Source: Paracoccus marcusii | GTDB lineage: Bacteria > Pseudomonadota > Alphaproteobacteria > Rhodobacterales > Rhodobacteraceae | Assembly: GCF_028621715.1 (NCBI RefSeq) | Contig: NZ_CP117466.1 | Coordinates: forward strand, 2,368,501 to 2,432,500 | Reading direction: 5' to 3' | Length of the DNA: 64,000 nucleotides | Shown: piece by piece, positions 19,976 to 29,063 of the stretch | Position numbering within the stretch: position 1 is the first letter of the stretch | How the letters are laid out: the number at the start of each line of letters is the position of its first letter | The notes under the pieces: model-generated | Told to the model about the DNA's origin: nothing | Seen by the model: only the letters and a program-made list of their open reading frames with translations | Database searches by the model: none | Translations under genes and position numbers: made by a program

Positions 19976-20856
19976 GGGACGTCCTTTCCGGAGACATGCG
20001 CGGCCGAGGCCCTGACGGCCTGCCGCAGCGCCGCGTCGCGCGGCATTTCCTTGAGTTCAGCGGCCAGATGGGCCGCAAGAAAGCAGTCGCCCGCACCGGT
20101 CACGCGTTCCACGGTGACGGTGGGGGGCTGATGGGTCAGCGTGGGGCCTCCGGCGATCGCCTCGGCCGCGGGATTCGGGCCGTCGGTGACCAGCACGCGG
20201 GCGGCGCCGCGCGCCACGACCGCCTCGGCGGCCAGTGCCGCGTTGGCGCAGGCGCGCCCGGCCAGGATCTCGGCCTCCAGCCGGTTCAGATAGAAGCAGC
20301 CGCGCCGCGCGGCGATCAGCGGCTCCAGGCGTTCGGCCTTGCCGGGGCTGGCGGGCACCACGCGCAGGTCGGCGCGCATCAGGCGCGGATCGCGGGCAAT
20401 GGCAGACAGCAGCTCCTCGGTCAGGTTGCCGTCCAGGACCACGGGGCCGGTCCAGGCGGGCAGGGTGTCCAGCGGCGCCAGGATCGCGGCGCCTGCCAGC
20501 TCCAGGCTCAACGCGTCGGCCACGGCGGCGATCAGCCCCTCGCTGTCCTCGATCGCCATGTAGCAGTCGGTGGGCAGGCCCGCATCGCGCGTCAGATGGT
20601 CGGTCATCACGCCAAGGCGCTGCGCCTCGGCGATCAGGCCCTCGCCCTCGGAATCGCGGCCCACGGCGGACAGGACCGACGGTGTCATGCCCCACCGCGC
20701 CAACGCGACCGCCACGTTCAGCGCAACGCCGCCCGGCAGGTGGCGAATGCGGCCCGGCACGTCGGCCCCCGGCGCCATGCGGCGCGGCGCACGGCCGATC
20801 ACGTCCCACAGCATCGCGCCGATGCACAGCACGTCAGGCGTCTTGGTCATCGTCAT
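19972..20856 (-). CDS. psuK: PfkB-family kinase, probable pseudouridine kinase
   Basis: 294 residues of the ribokinase fold. The N-terminal substrate motif PGGVALNVAVALARWG and C-terminal VTGAGDCFLAAHLA (catalytic Asp, anion hole) are present. Position between an ArsR regulator and psuG, with 4-base overlap to psuG, makes pseudouridine the likely substrate, phosphorylated at the 5' position with ATP. The start codon lies 23 bp inside the upstream arsR-like gene, suggesting coupled translation. Confidence 0.9.
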   Translation of the reverse strand: MTMTKTPDVLCIGAMLWDVIGRAPRRMAPGADVPGRIRHLPGGVALNVAVALARWGMTPSVLSAVGRDSEGEGLIAEAQRLGVMTDHLTRDAGLPTDCYMAIEDSEGLIAAVADALSLELAGAAILAPLDTLPAWTGPVVLDGNLTEELLSAIARDPRLMRADLRVVPASPGKAERLEPLIAARRGCFYLNRLEAEILAGRACANAALAAEAVVARGAARVLVTDGPNPAAEAIAGGPTLTHQPPTVTVERVTGAGDCFLAAHLAAELKEMPRDAALRQAVRASAAHVSGKDVP

Positions 20857-21190
20857 CCCCCAGCTGGGCGTTCAGAAAACGTTCGAAATCGTCCAGGTCC
20901 ACCGGGTCGAACTGCCCGAACCCCTGCATCCAGACCGAGGCCTGGCGCATCCCGTCCGGGTCAAGCTTGCACCAGGTGATCCGGCCGCGCCTCTCCTGCC
21001 GGATCAGGCCGGCGGCCGCAAGCACCGCCAGATGCTTGGAGATCGCCGCAAGGCTGACCTGGAACGGATCGGCCACGTCGCTGACCGCCATGTCGTCCTC
21101 CAGCAGCATCGACAACACCCGACGCCGCGTCGGGTCCGACAGGGCCGCAAAGATAAGGTCCAGCCGGTCCGGCGGGGTGGGCGGGGTCAT
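20834..21190 (-). CDS. ArsR-family winged-helix transcriptional regulator
   Basis: 118 residues. The winged HTH is plain: LSDPTRRRVLSMLLED, DVADPFQVSLAAISKHLAVL (recognition helix) and the wing around RRGRITWCKL. There is no CxC metal site of ArsR/SmtB metal sensors, so it probably senses something other than metal. Being first in the psuK-psuG unit, it may repress pseudouridine catabolism and its own gene. It faces the ATP synthase operon across a 189-bp gap. Confidence 0.88.
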   Translation of the reverse strand: MTPPTPPDRLDLIFAALSDPTRRRVLSMLLEDDMAVSDVADPFQVSLAAISKHLAVLAAAGLIRQERRGRITWCKLDPDGMRQASVWMQGFGQFDPVDLDDFERFLNAQLGDDDDQDA

Positions 21191-21322
21191 GGCGGGGCTT
21201 TCTGCGGAGGGCGATGGTCAACCGGGCGGTTGAATGATGGCGCGGCGCGATCGGGATTGCAAGATTGCCGCCACCGAAGAAAGACAATGTGGATCAATGC
21301 GTTGCAGGCAGGTCTCAGTTGC

Positions 21323-21351
21323 TTGACTTGGGGGGCGTCTGCCCCTAGACA
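21323..21351 (+). promoter_or_regulatory. candidate promoter of the atpIBEB'F operon
   Basis: TTGACT (21323-21328) and TAGACA (21346-21351) are separated by exactly 17 bp, and the -10 ends 28 bp before the atpI ATG. The -35 matches 5 of 6 consensus positions and the -10 matches 3 of 6. Confidence 0.45.
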
Positions 21352-21379
21352 GCGCCCAACGACGTCAGGGGCGTGACAG

Positions 21380-21754
21380 ATGGCCGAAAGACCCCAGGGC
21401 GATGCGGACAGGGCGGCGGATGCCGACCGGCTGCGCGCACTGGAGGCCAAGCTGGCCGCCCTGACGCCAAAACCCGAAGGCCCCGGCCCGATGGGAAAGT
21501 ACGAACAGGCAAACCTTGCCTGGCGGATGGTGATCGAACTGGTGACCGGCCTGGGGCTGGGGTTCGTGTTCGGTTACGGGCTGGACTATCTGATGGGCAC
21601 GACGCCCTTCCTGATGGTCCTGTTCATCTTCCTCGGCCTTGCGGCTGGCGTCAAATCCATGATGCGCACCGCGTCCGAGCTTGACAGGAAATCCGGCCCC
21701 GCGCCGGAAGGCGAAAAATCCGGCGAACGGCCGGACCGTGACGAAAGGGACTGA
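21380..21754 (+). CDS. atpI: ATP synthase protein I (AtpI)
   Basis: 124 residues. A charged N-terminus is followed by two hydrophobic helices (about 55-75 and 80-100; [38 protein letters not shown]), then a charged tail. Small AtpI proteins are proposed to help assemble the c-ring or bring in Mg2+, and they are the first gene of alphaproteobacterial F0 operons. The next start (GTG) is 2 bp after its stop. Confidence 0.92.
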   Translation: MAERPQGDADRAADADRLRALEAKLAALTPKPEGPGPMGKYEQANLAWRMVIELVTGLGLGFVFGYGLDYLMGTTPFLMVLFIFLGLAAGVKSMMRTASELDRKSGPAPEGEKSGERPDRDERD

Positions 21755-21756
21755 TC

Positions 21757-22506
21757 GTGGCGACGGAAGCGACTGGCGGCGGCCTTGAATTCCACCCGAT
21801 GGACCAGTTCGTGGTCTCGCCGCTGTTCGGTGACGGGCCCGTGGCGTGGTACACGCCCACCAACGTGACGCTGTGGCTGGCGCTGACGGCGCTGGCGTCC
21901 ATCGCGCTGCTGGTGCTGGGCACCCGCGGCCGCGCCATCGTGCCGAACCGCGCCCAGTCCATCGCCGAGATGGCATACGGCCTTGTCCACAAGATGATCG
22001 AGGACATCGCCGGCAAGGATGGCCTGCGGTATTTCCCCTACATCCTGACGCTGTTCATGTTCGTGGTCTTCGCGAACCTGCTGGGCCTGCTGCCGCTGGC
22101 CTTCACCACGACCTCGCACATCGCCGTCACCGGCGTTCTGGCGCTGGCGGTGTTCTTCGGCGTCACCATCATCGGCTTCGTCAAGAACGGCGCGCATTTC
22201 CTGGACCTGTTCTGGGTGCGCTCGGCGCCGCTGGCCGTGCGCCCGGTCCTGGCCGTGATCGAGGTCATCAGCTACTTCGTGCGTCCGCTGTCGCTGTCCA
22301 TTCGTCTTGCGGGCAACATGATCGCCGGCCACGCCGTCATCAAGGTTTTCGCGGGCTTCGCGGCCATCGCCGCCGTCGCCCCTGTCGCCATCATCGCGGT
22401 CATCGGGATGTACGCCTTCGAGGTGCTGGTCGCCATCGTCCAGGCCTACGTGTTCACCATCCTGACCTGCGTTTACCTCAAGGACGCGCTGCACCCGTCG
22501 CACTGA
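21757..22506 (+). CDS. atpB: F0F1 ATP synthase subunit a
   Basis: 249 residues from GTG 21757. Five to six membrane helices are visible. The essential arginine that faces the c-ring is in [14 protein letters not shown], and the half-channel residues in the last helices follow ([18 protein letters not shown]). It forms the proton path through the membrane sector. Operon order I-a-c-b'-b is the standard alphaproteobacterial split F0 operon; the F1 genes are not in the window. Confidence 0.97.
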   Translation: MATEATGGGLEFHPMDQFVVSPLFGDGPVAWYTPTNVTLWLALTALASIALLVLGTRGRAIVPNRAQSIAEMAYGLVHKMIEDIAGKDGLRYFPYILTLFMFVVFANLLGLLPLAFTTTSHIAVTGVLALAVFFGVTIIGFVKNGAHFLDLFWVRSAPLAVRPVLAVIEVISYFVRPLSLSIRLAGNMIAGHAVIKVFAGFAAIAAVAPVAIIAVIGMYAFEVLVAIVQAYVFTILTCVYLKDALHPSH

Positions 22507-22594
22507 CGCGACGGTCCTCGCAGCCCCTGCGCGGTCCCGCATCGGGTCCGCATCCACCAAGATCGACCAACTTCCAACCGCAAGGAGAAATACC

Positions 22595-22831
22595 ATGGAA
22601 GGCAATATCGCAGAACTGGGCCAGTACATCGGCGTCGGCCTGACCGCGTTCGGCATGGGCTTTGCCGCCCTGGGCGTCGGCAACGTCGCCGGCAACTTCC
22701 TGGCTGGTGCCCTGCGCAACCCGTCGGCCGCTGCCGGCCAGACCGCCACGCTGTTCATCGGCATGGCATTCGCCGAAGCACTGGGGATCTTCTCGTTCCT
22801 CGTCGCGCTTCTGCTGATGTTCGCGGTCTGA
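22595..22831 (+). CDS. atpE: F0F1 ATP synthase subunit c
   Basis: A 78-residue hairpin of two membrane helices joined by the polar loop RNPSAAAG. The proton-carrying acid is Glu61 in [11 protein letters not shown], consistent with a proton-driven ring. A strong Shine-Dalgarno AAGGAG precedes the ATG, as expected for the most abundant F0 subunit. No cluster of sodium-binding residues is obvious. Confidence 0.97.
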   Translation: MEGNIAELGQYIGVGLTAFGMGFAALGVGNVAGNFLAGALRNPSAAAGQTATLFIGMAFAEALGIFSFLVALLLMFAV

Positions 22832-22851
22832 TCCACGGCCATCCTTGCGGC

Positions 22852-22876
22852 GGGGTGGGGGCCTGTCCCCCGCCCC
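22852..22876 (+). terminator. GC-rich hairpin between atpE and the b' gene
   Basis: GGGGTGGGGG (22852-22861) pairs with CCCCCGCCCC (22867-22876) around a 5-nt loop. It is not followed by a T-run, so it is more likely an mRNA 3' stabilizer or partial terminator than a full stop. It lies 20 bp after atpE. Confidence 0.5.
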
Positions 22877-22906
22877 TTCGTTCGTTCCAAGGCCATGGGG
22901 TAGGAT

Positions 22907-23542
22907 ATGTTCAGCCTGTTGCAAGAGGCCGCCACCACCGCGGTCGAAACCACTGAGGGCGCGATCGTCATCGACGATGCCGCGACCCACGGCGCCGATG
23001 CCGCGACCCACGGGGTCGATGCAGCCGGACACGCCGCCGAAGCCGCGGGCCTGCCGCAGCTGGATATCGCCACGTTCGGCAACCAGATCTTCTGGCTGGT
23101 CGTCACGCTGGTGGTCCTTTATCTGGTCCTGTCGCGCGTGGCCCTGCCGCGGATCGCGGCCGTTCTGTCCGACCGTCAGGGTGCCGTCACCGGCGATCTG
23201 ATGGCCGCCGAAGAATTCAAGCTGAAGGCCCGCGAGGCCGAGGCTGCCTATGACAAGGCGCTGGCCGATGCCCGCACCGAGGCTCAGGCCATCGTCGCCC
23301 GCAACCGTGCCGAGATCCAGGCGCAGCTGGACCAGGCGATCGCCAAGGCCGATGCCGAAATCGCCGCCCGCACCGCCGAATCCGAGGCGCGCATCCGCGA
23401 GGTCCGCGCATCCGCCGATGTCAGCGCGCGCGAGGTGGCACAGGATGTCACCGCCGAGCTGGTCCGCACCTTCGGCGGCCAGGCCGACGACGCCACCGTG
23501 GGCGCAGCCCTGGACGGGCGCATGAAAGGGACCGTGCAATGA
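22907..23542 (+). CDS. F0F1 ATP synthase subunit b'
   Basis: 211 residues. A long Ala/His-rich N-terminal extension (about 1-55) precedes one membrane helix ([20 protein letters not shown]) and then a long charged coiled coil (about 85-185). The b' form, paired with b as a heterodimer in the peripheral stalk, is typical of alphaproteobacteria and photosynthetic bacteria. It overlaps the b gene by 4 bp (ATGA). Confidence 0.94.
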   Translation: MFSLLQEAATTAVETTEGAIVIDDAATHGADAATHGVDAAGHAAEAAGLPQLDIATFGNQIFWLVVTLVVLYLVLSRVALPRIAAVLSDRQGAVTGDLMAAEEFKLKAREAEAAYDKALADARTEAQAIVARNRAEIQAQLDQAIAKADAEIAARTAESEARIREVRASADVSAREVAQDVTAELVRTFGGQADDATVGAALDGRMKGTVQ

Positions 23543-24102
23543 ACCGCATGATCGCAACGCTGATCTTGTTCAGCGCCGGACCCGCCATGGCCGCATCGGG
23601 CGACTACGGCTTCTTCTCGCTGCGCAACACCGACTTCATCGTGCTGCTGTCCTTCCTGGGCTTCATCGGGGTGCTGGTCTACTTCAAGGTCCCCGGCCTG
23701 ATCGGCGGCCTGCTGGACAAGCGCGCCGAGGGCATCCGCAACGACCTGGACGAGGCCCGTCGCCTGCGCGAGGAAGCGCAGGAGATCTATGCCAGCTACG
23801 AGCGTCGCTCGCGCGAGGTCAAGACGCAGGCCGACCAGATCGTCGCCAACGCCAAGCGCGAGGCGGAGGCCCAGGCCGCCACGGCCCGCGAGGATCTGTC
23901 CCGGTCGATCGACCGTCGCCTGCAGGCGGCCCAGGACCAGATCGCCAGCGCCGAGAACGATGCCGTGCGTGCGGTCCGCGACCGTGCGGTTGCCGCGTCG
24001 ATCGCCGCCGCCGCCGAGATCCTGGCAGGCCAGGTGCGCGCCGGACAGCGTTCGGCCGGCATCGACGATGCCATCGAGGACGTGGCGCGTCGCCTGAACT
24101 GA
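23539..24102 (+). CDS. atpF: F0F1 ATP synthase subunit b
   Basis: 187 residues. An N-terminal signal-like helix ([19 protein letters not shown]) and a membrane helix ([17 protein letters not shown]) precede a long Arg/Glu/Ala coiled coil (about 70-170) that forms the stator with b'. It is the last gene of the operon and is followed by a strong hairpin terminator. Confidence 0.95.
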   Translation: MNRMIATLILFSAGPAMAASGDYGFFSLRNTDFIVLLSFLGFIGVLVYFKVPGLIGGLLDKRAEGIRNDLDEARRLREEAQEIYASYERRSREVKTQADQIVANAKREAEAQAATAREDLSRSIDRRLQAAQDQIASAENDAVRAVRDRAVAASIAAAAEILAGQVRAGQRSAGIDDAIEDVARRLN

Positions 24103-24137
24103 GATCGCCCGGCCCGACATCCGGCCAAGACTGATCG

Positions 24138-24163
24138 AAAGGGCCCCTTCGGGGGCCCTTTTG
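24138..24163 (+). terminator. terminator of the atp operon, probably bidirectional
   Basis: AAAGGGCCCC and GGGGGCCCTTT enclose a TTC-type tetraloop and end in TTTT. It lies between the b subunit and the convergent GntR gene, whose stop codon starts at 24164-24166, so it may serve both strands. Confidence 0.9.
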
Positions 24164-24946
24164 CTATGGCGTGCGGCGGTTCTGCAGGCGCAGCCGTGCG
24201 ACGGCCGCGTGATCGTCGGCGCGCCGCTGCGCGGTCAGGGTGCGGGCGACCAGGTCCAGATGATCCTCCAGCACGGCACGGGCGCGGGGGCCGTCGCGGG
24301 CCTGCAGCGCATCGTTGATCGCGATATGCTGGTCCAGCAGGCGGTCGCGCAGTTCCGGGCTGGCAAAGATGCGCGGGCGGTTGAACAGCATGCCCTGGCG
24401 CAGCAGATCCTGCATCGCGCGCATCAGGTGCAGCGCGATCAGGTTATGGCTGGATTCTACGATGGCCATGTGGAAATCGGCATCCAGCGCGGCCTCGATC
24501 TGCGGATCGGGGCTGGCATGGGCATGGCGCATGGCCTGGACGATGCGGTCCAGCACGGCCAGGTCGGTCTCTCCGGCGGCCATGGCGGCGCGTTCGGCGG
24601 CCAGACCCTCCAGATCCTTGCGGAAAGTCAGATAGTCGTCGGCCGCCTGCGGATGGCGCGCGATCAGGCGGACCAGGGCAGGAGAGAACGCGCTGCCCAG
24701 CACGTCGGCCACGAAGACGCCCGCGCCCGGTCGGGTGACCAGCAGCCCGTCGGCCTGCATTGCGGCCAGCGCCTCGCGCAGGGAAGGGCGGCTGACGCCC
24801 ATGCGTTCGGCCAGTTCGCGTTCGCCCGGCAGGCGTTCCCCGGGGCGCAGCACGCCCTGCAGGATCAGGGCCTCGATCTGGGCCACGACGGCGTCGGACA
24901 GGCGGGCGGCGTCGATGGGCTGGAAGGGGCTGTCGGCGTCGGACAT
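24164..24946 (-). CDS. FadR-subfamily GntR transcriptional regulator
   Basis: 260 residues from ATG 24946. An N-terminal winged helix (about 18-85: LILQGVLRPGERLPGERELAERMGVSRPSLREAL, spread over two helices) is followed by an all-helical FCD ligand domain (about 100-240) with metal-binding histidines in FHMAIVESSHN and DQHIAINDAL. FCD regulators commonly sense organic acids such as pyruvate, lactate or glycolate. No enzyme gene lies beside it, so the target is unknown. An alternative in-frame ATG at 24976 would add ten residues. Confidence 0.88.
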   Translation of the reverse strand: MSDADSPFQPIDAARLSDAVVAQIEALILQGVLRPGERLPGERELAERMGVSRPSLREALAAMQADGLLVTRPGAGVFVADVLGSAFSPALVRLIARHPQAADDYLTFRKDLEGLAAERAAMAAGETDLAVLDRIVQAMRHAHASPDPQIEAALDADFHMAIVESSHNLIALHLMRAMQDLLRQGMLFNRPRIFASPELRDRLLDQHIAINDALQARDGPRARAVLEDHLDLVARTLTAQRRADDHAAVARLRLQNRRTP

Positions 24947-24997
24947 GGCGGTATCCCGGGGGTTCTGGACGGCCATCCTAGAACCGGACCCCGCCAA

Positions 24998-25028
24998 TGC
25001 AAAGAGGCCGGGCAATGGCCCGGCCTCT
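24998..25028 (-). terminator. intrinsic terminator of the OmpA-family gene
   Basis: AGAGGCCGGGC (25003-25013) and GCCCGGCCTCT (25018-25028) form an 11-bp perfect stem with a 4-nt loop. On the minus strand it is followed by TTTGCATT, which fits termination of the gene ending at 25047. Confidence 0.8.
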
Positions 25029-25046
25029 GGTCGCGATGCGGCCGGA

Positions 25047-25718
25047 TTACTGCGTCGGGCGGATCAGGATCTCGACGCGACGGTTCTGCGCGCGGCCCGC
25101 GGCGGTGTCGTTCGATGCGATCGGCTGGTTGTAGCTGGCGCCAAGCGCCGACAGGCGACCCGATGCCACGCCGGCGGCGGCCAAGATGCCCGCGACCGAT
25201 TGCGCGCGGCGCTGCGACAGGTCCTGGTTCAGGGCGGCGCTGCCGGTGTTGTCGGTGTGGCCCACGACCTCGACCCGGCTGTTCGGGTACTGGTTCAGGT
25301 TGCGCGCGACGGCATAGAGGTCGGTCTGCGCCGGGCCGGAGACGGCGGCCGATCCGGTGGCGAACAGGATGCCTTCCGGCAGGATGACCTGCAGGTAGCT
25401 GCCGCGATTGATGATCTGCACGTTGGGGTTGCTGATCGACTGTTCCAGCGCCGCCGCCTGGCGGTCCAGGATGTTGCCGGCCACAGCACCTGCGGCGGCA
25501 CCGATGATTGCGGCGCGTGCGGCGTCGCGGCCCTGGTTGTTGCTGTCGCTGTCACGCGTGCCGCCATAGAGCGCGCCCACGGCGGCGCCGGCCAGCGCGC
25601 CCTGCTGGGTGCGGCTGAGGCCGGTGGCGCCGGTGCCGGTATCGGTCATCGCGGGCGCGCAGGCGCCCAGCAGGGTCAGGCCACAAACGGCCAGGATCGA
25701 AGTCTTGCGGAGGTTCAT
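25047..25718 (-). CDS. OmpA-family outer membrane lipoprotein
   Basis: 223 residues. A lipoprotein signal peptide (MNLRKTSILAVCGLTLLGAC, lipobox LGAC with Cys20) is followed by glycine-rich segments (GALAGAAVGALYGG, AAIIGAAAGAVAGNILDRQ) of the glycine-zipper type, then an OmpA C-terminal domain (about 115-223; VEVVGHTDNTGSAALNQDLS and NRRVEILIRP) that binds peptidoglycan. The layout is like YiaD. It probably anchors the outer membrane to the wall. The start is fixed by the lipobox and by AAAGGGAGCCC just upstream. Confidence 0.93.
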   Translation of the reverse strand: MNLRKTSILAVCGLTLLGACAPAMTDTGTGATGLSRTQQGALAGAAVGALYGGTRDSDSNNQGRDAARAAIIGAAAGAVAGNILDRQAAALEQSISNPNVQIINRGSYLQVILPEGILFATGSAAVSGPAQTDLYAVARNLNQYPNSRVEVVGHTDNTGSAALNQDLSQRRAQSVAGILAAAGVASGRLSALGASYNQPIASNDTAAGRAQNRRVEILIRPTQ

Positions 25719-25963
25719 CGGGCTCCCTTTCCTTGGGTCGCGGGCGGGCCTTGGTGCCGCACCCGGTGCGTTCGTGGCTGCCCCGGCGGTTCGGTGGAAC
25801 CGATTCCGGGATCTGCCGTCAACGCGTGGCAAGCTGTCGCAGTTCCACGCCAAAGGAAAGTCACTGTTTTGTGGAGGCCACTGGAAACGCGGCAGAAACC
25901 CGCCCGTGGCCCGTCGGGACGGGGCGCGCTTGCAAACGGGCGCGGCGGCGGTCAAAAGCAGGC

Positions 25964-26626
25964 ATGGCCATCCAGCGTCGCATTCCGCCCCCGTTGCCCT
26001 TTGCCGATCAGGTCGCGATCTTTTCGCGCCTGGCCGAGGCGAACCCGGCGCCCGAGACCGAACTGCTGTTCGTGAACCCCTTCACCCTGGTCGTGGCGGT
26101 CGCGCTGTCGGCGCAGGCGACGGATGTGGGCGTGAACCGCGCGACGCGCGGCCTGTTCGCGGTGGCCGACACGCCCGAGAAGATGCTGGAACTGGGCATC
26201 GAGGGCGTGACCGAGCATATCAGGACCATCGGGCTTTATCGTCAGAAGGCCAAGAACGTCATCGCCCTGTCGCGCATCCTGGTCGACGATTACGCCGGGC
26301 AGGTGCCCGACAGCCGCGCCGCCCTGACCAGCCTGCCGGGTGTCGGGCGCAAGACGGCCAATGTCGTGCTGTCCTGTGCCTTCGGCCATCCGGCGCAGGC
26401 GGTCGACACGCATATCTTTCGGGTGGGCAACCGCACCCGCATCGCCCCGGGTCGCGACGTCGACGAGGTCGAGCGCGCGATCGAGGACAACGTCCCCGCC
26501 CGGTTCCAGACGCACGCACATCACTGGCTGATCCTGCACGGGCGCTATGTCTGCCAGGCGCGCAAACCCCGCTGCGGCATCTGCCCGATCCGCGACCTGT
26601 GCCCTTATGAGGAGAAGACCGCATGA
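25964..26626 (+). CDS. nth: endonuclease III
   Basis: 220 residues, standard Nth length. The helix-hairpin-helix LPGVGRKTANVVLSC contains the catalytic Lys, VDTHIFRVGNR contains the catalytic Asp, and the C-terminal CQARKPRCGICPIRDLC provides the four cysteines of the [4Fe-4S] cluster. It excises oxidized pyrimidines and nicks abasic sites. The ATG at 25964 is chosen because conserved sequence begins there. The stop overlaps the next start (ATGA). Confidence 0.96.
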   Translation: MAIQRRIPPPLPFADQVAIFSRLAEANPAPETELLFVNPFTLVVAVALSAQATDVGVNRATRGLFAVADTPEKMLELGIEGVTEHIRTIGLYRQKAKNVIALSRILVDDYAGQVPDSRAALTSLPGVGRKTANVVLSCAFGHPAQAVDTHIFRVGNRTRIAPGRDVDEVERAIEDNVPARFQTHAHHWLILHGRYVCQARKPRCGICPIRDLCPYEEKTA

Positions 26627-27651
26627 CCACCCCGGACCGGACTGGGCCCTATATCATCGGCATCGGCAATGCCGTGATGGACATCATCGCGCCGACCGAG
26701 GAAGCGCGGCTGGAGGCCCTGGGCATCACCAAGGGCATCATGCAGCTGGTCGACCGGGAGCGGTCGGAATACCTGATGGCCGCCCAGGCCGACGACCATT
26801 CGGCGCGCCGCGACCAGGCGCGCATGGTCGCGGGCGGCAGCGTGGCGAACACGCTGGCGGGCATCGGCGGGCTGGGCCTGCGCACGGCCTTCATCGGCAG
26901 TGTCGCCGATGACGAGATCGGGCGGCTCTATGCACGCCAGACCGAGGCCGCGGGCACGCGCTTTGTGAACGCGCCGGTGGCGGGGGCGGGGCTTCCCAGT
27001 TCGCGCACGATCATCTTCGTCACGCCCGACGGAGAGCGGTCGATGAACACCTATCTGGGCATCTCGGCCGAGCTGGGGCCGGAGGATGTCGCGCCCGAGG
27101 TGTTCGACGGCGCGGGCTGGCTGTTCCTGGAGGGCTATCTGTTCGACAAGGACAAGGGGAAGGCCGCGTTCCTGAAGGCCGCGGAATGCTGTCACGCGGC
27201 GGGCGGGCAGGCGGGGATCGCCCTGTCGGACCCGTTCTGCGTGGACCGCCACCGCGACGATTTCCGCCGCCTGGTCGCGGGTCCGATGGATTACGTGATC
27301 GGCAATGTCCACGAATGGCAGTCGCTGTACCAAGTCGAGGACCTGGAAGAGGCGCTGCGCCTGGCGCAGGCGGATTGCGGCACGGTGATCTGCACGCGGT
27401 CGGGCGACGACGCGATCCTGATCCGGGGTGGCGAGCGCGTGACGGTGCCGGTCCGGCGCGTCGTGCCAGTGGACGCGACGGGGGCGGGCGATCAGTTCGC
27501 GGCGGGGCTGATCTATGGCCTTGCCTCGGGGCATCCGCTGGAGGTCGCGGGACGCATGGGCATCATCGCGGCCTCCGAGGTGATCGGCCATGTGGGGGCG
27601 CGCCCGCAATCCGACATCCGGGCCCGGTTCCGGGCCGAGGGCCTGGGCTGA
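26623..27651 (+). CDS. PfkB-family carbohydrate/nucleoside kinase (adenosine-kinase-like)
   Basis: 342 residues. Ribokinase-fold signatures: GNAVMDIIAPTEE at the start, GGSVANTLAGIGGLGL (substrate loop) and VDATGAGDQFAAGLIYGLASG (catalytic Asp and anion hole). Length and N-terminal pattern resemble the adenosine-kinase-like group conserved in Rhodobacterales. The substrate is not certain; sugar kinases share these motifs. It is probably cotranscribed with nth. Confidence 0.87.
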   Translation: MTTPDRTGPYIIGIGNAVMDIIAPTEEARLEALGITKGIMQLVDRERSEYLMAAQADDHSARRDQARMVAGGSVANTLAGIGGLGLRTAFIGSVADDEIGRLYARQTEAAGTRFVNAPVAGAGLPSSRTIIFVTPDGERSMNTYLGISAELGPEDVAPEVFDGAGWLFLEGYLFDKDKGKAAFLKAAECCHAAGGQAGIALSDPFCVDRHRDDFRRLVAGPMDYVIGNVHEWQSLYQVEDLEEALRLAQADCGTVICTRSGDDAILIRGGERVTVPVRRVVPVDATGAGDQFAAGLIYGLASGHPLEVAGRMGIIAASEVIGHVGARPQSDIRARFRAEGLG

Positions 27652-27653
27652 TC

Positions 27654-27699
27654 TGCGTCCCGCGACGTGCCGGGGGGCCAGCCCCCCGGACCCCCCGGC
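27654..27699. repeat. dispersed palindromic repeat, copy B
   Basis: It opens with TGCGTCCCGCGACG (27654-27667), identical to copies A and C, then the hairpin CCGGGGGGC / GCCCCCCGG (27670-27689) and ACCCCCC. It starts 3 bp after the kinase stop codon. Loop and flanks differ from copy A while the stems are kept. Confidence 0.75.
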
Positions 27700-27800
27700 G
27701 GCGCGCCGCCATGGCCCGCCCATCGCAATTTCGTGGCGTTGCGCGGCAGGGGGGGCGCGTGTATCAGGGCTGAAATTGCGAGCAGCTGAAGGAATTGCCG

Positions 27801-29063
27801 ATGCGCAGGGTTGTTGTCACCGGGCTTGGGATGGTCACGCCACTGGCGTCCGGCGTCGAGGCGACGTGGGAACGTCTGCTGGCCGGTAAATCCGGCGCGG
27901 GGCCGATCACGCGCTTTGACGCGTCCGACGTCGTGACGAAATACGCCTGCGAGATCCCCTTGGGCGACGGCAGCGACGGCACCTTCAACGCGAACGACTG
28001 GATGGAGCCCAAGGACCGCCGCAAGGTGGACGACTTCATCCTGTACGGCATCGCCGCCGCGCATCAGGCGGTGACCGACGCGGGCTGGATGCCCGAGGAC
28101 GAGGAAAGCCGCCTGCGCACGGGCGTGATGATCGGCTCGGGGATTGGCGGGCTGTCGTCCATCGCGGACACGGCGGTGCTGATCAAGGAGCGCGGGCCTA
28201 AGCGGGTGTCGCCCTTCTTCATTCCCGGCGCGCTGATCAACCTGATCTCGGGGCAGGTGTCGATCCGCTACGGCTTCAAGGGGCCGAACCACGCGGTGGT
28301 CACGGCCTGTTCGACCGGCGCCCACGCCATCGGCGATGCGTCGCGGATGATCCGCTATGGCGATGCCGACGTGATGATCGCGGGTGGCGCGGAAAGCCCG
28401 ATCAGCGAGATCGGCATCGCGGGCTTCAACGCCTGCAAGGCGCTGTCGACCAAGCGCGAGGACGACCCGCAGGCGGCCAGCCGCCCCTATGACGCGGATC
28501 GCGACGGGTTTGTGATGGGCGAGGGCGCGGGCGTCGTCGTGCTGGAGGAATACGAGCACGCCAAGGCGCGGGGCGCCAAGATCTATGCCGAGGTGCTGGG
28601 CTATGGCATGTCGGGCGATGCCTATCATATCACCGCGCCAAGCGAGGACGGCGATGGCGGATACCGCGCGATGGAGGCGGCGCTGCGCAGCGCGAACCTG
28701 ACGCCGGACCGCATCGATTACATCAACGCGCATGGCACCTCGACCATGGCCGACACGATCGAACTGGGCGCGGTCGAACGCCTAATGGGCGATGCTGCGT
28801 CGGGTGCGGTCATGTCGTCGACGAAATCCAGCATCGGTCACCTGCTAGGCGCGGCCGGCGCGGTCGAGGCGATTTTCTGCGTGCTGGCGATCCGCGACCA
28901 GATCTGCCCGCCGACGATCAACCTGGACAACCCCGCCGTGACACCGAAGCTGGATCTGGCGGCCAACGCCGCGGTGCGCCGCAAGGTCGACGTGGCGCTG
29001 TCCAACAGCTTCGGCTTTGGCGGGACCAATGCCAGCCTGGTGCTGGGGAAGGTCGCCGGATGA
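27801..29063 (+). CDS. fabF: 3-oxoacyl-ACP synthase II (FabF)
   Basis: 420 residues. The Cys-His-His triad is visible: VTACSTGAHAIGDA (nucleophile), INAHGTSTMADT and KSSIGHLLGAAGAVEA. It elongates acyl-ACP by decarboxylative condensation with malonyl-ACP in fatty acid synthesis. GAAGGA upstream of ATG 27801 fits as ribosome-binding site. The next gene starts in its stop codon (ATGA). Confidence 0.96.
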   Translation: MRRVVVTGLGMVTPLASGVEATWERLLAGKSGAGPITRFDASDVVTKYACEIPLGDGSDGTFNANDWMEPKDRRKVDDFILYGIAAAHQAVTDAGWMPEDEESRLRTGVMIGSGIGGLSSIADTAVLIKERGPKRVSPFFIPGALINLISGQVSIRYGFKGPNHAVVTACSTGAHAIGDASRMIRYGDADVMIAGGAESPISEIGIAGFNACKALSTKREDDPQAASRPYDADRDGFVMGEGAGVVVLEEYEHAKARGAKIYAEVLGYGMSGDAYHITAPSEDGDGGYRAMEAALRSANLTPDRIDYINAHGTSTMADTIELGAVERLMGDAASGAVMSSTKSSIGHLLGAAGAVEAIFCVLAIRDQICPPTINLDNPAVTPKLDLAANAAVRRKVDVALSNSFGFGGTNASLVLGKVAG

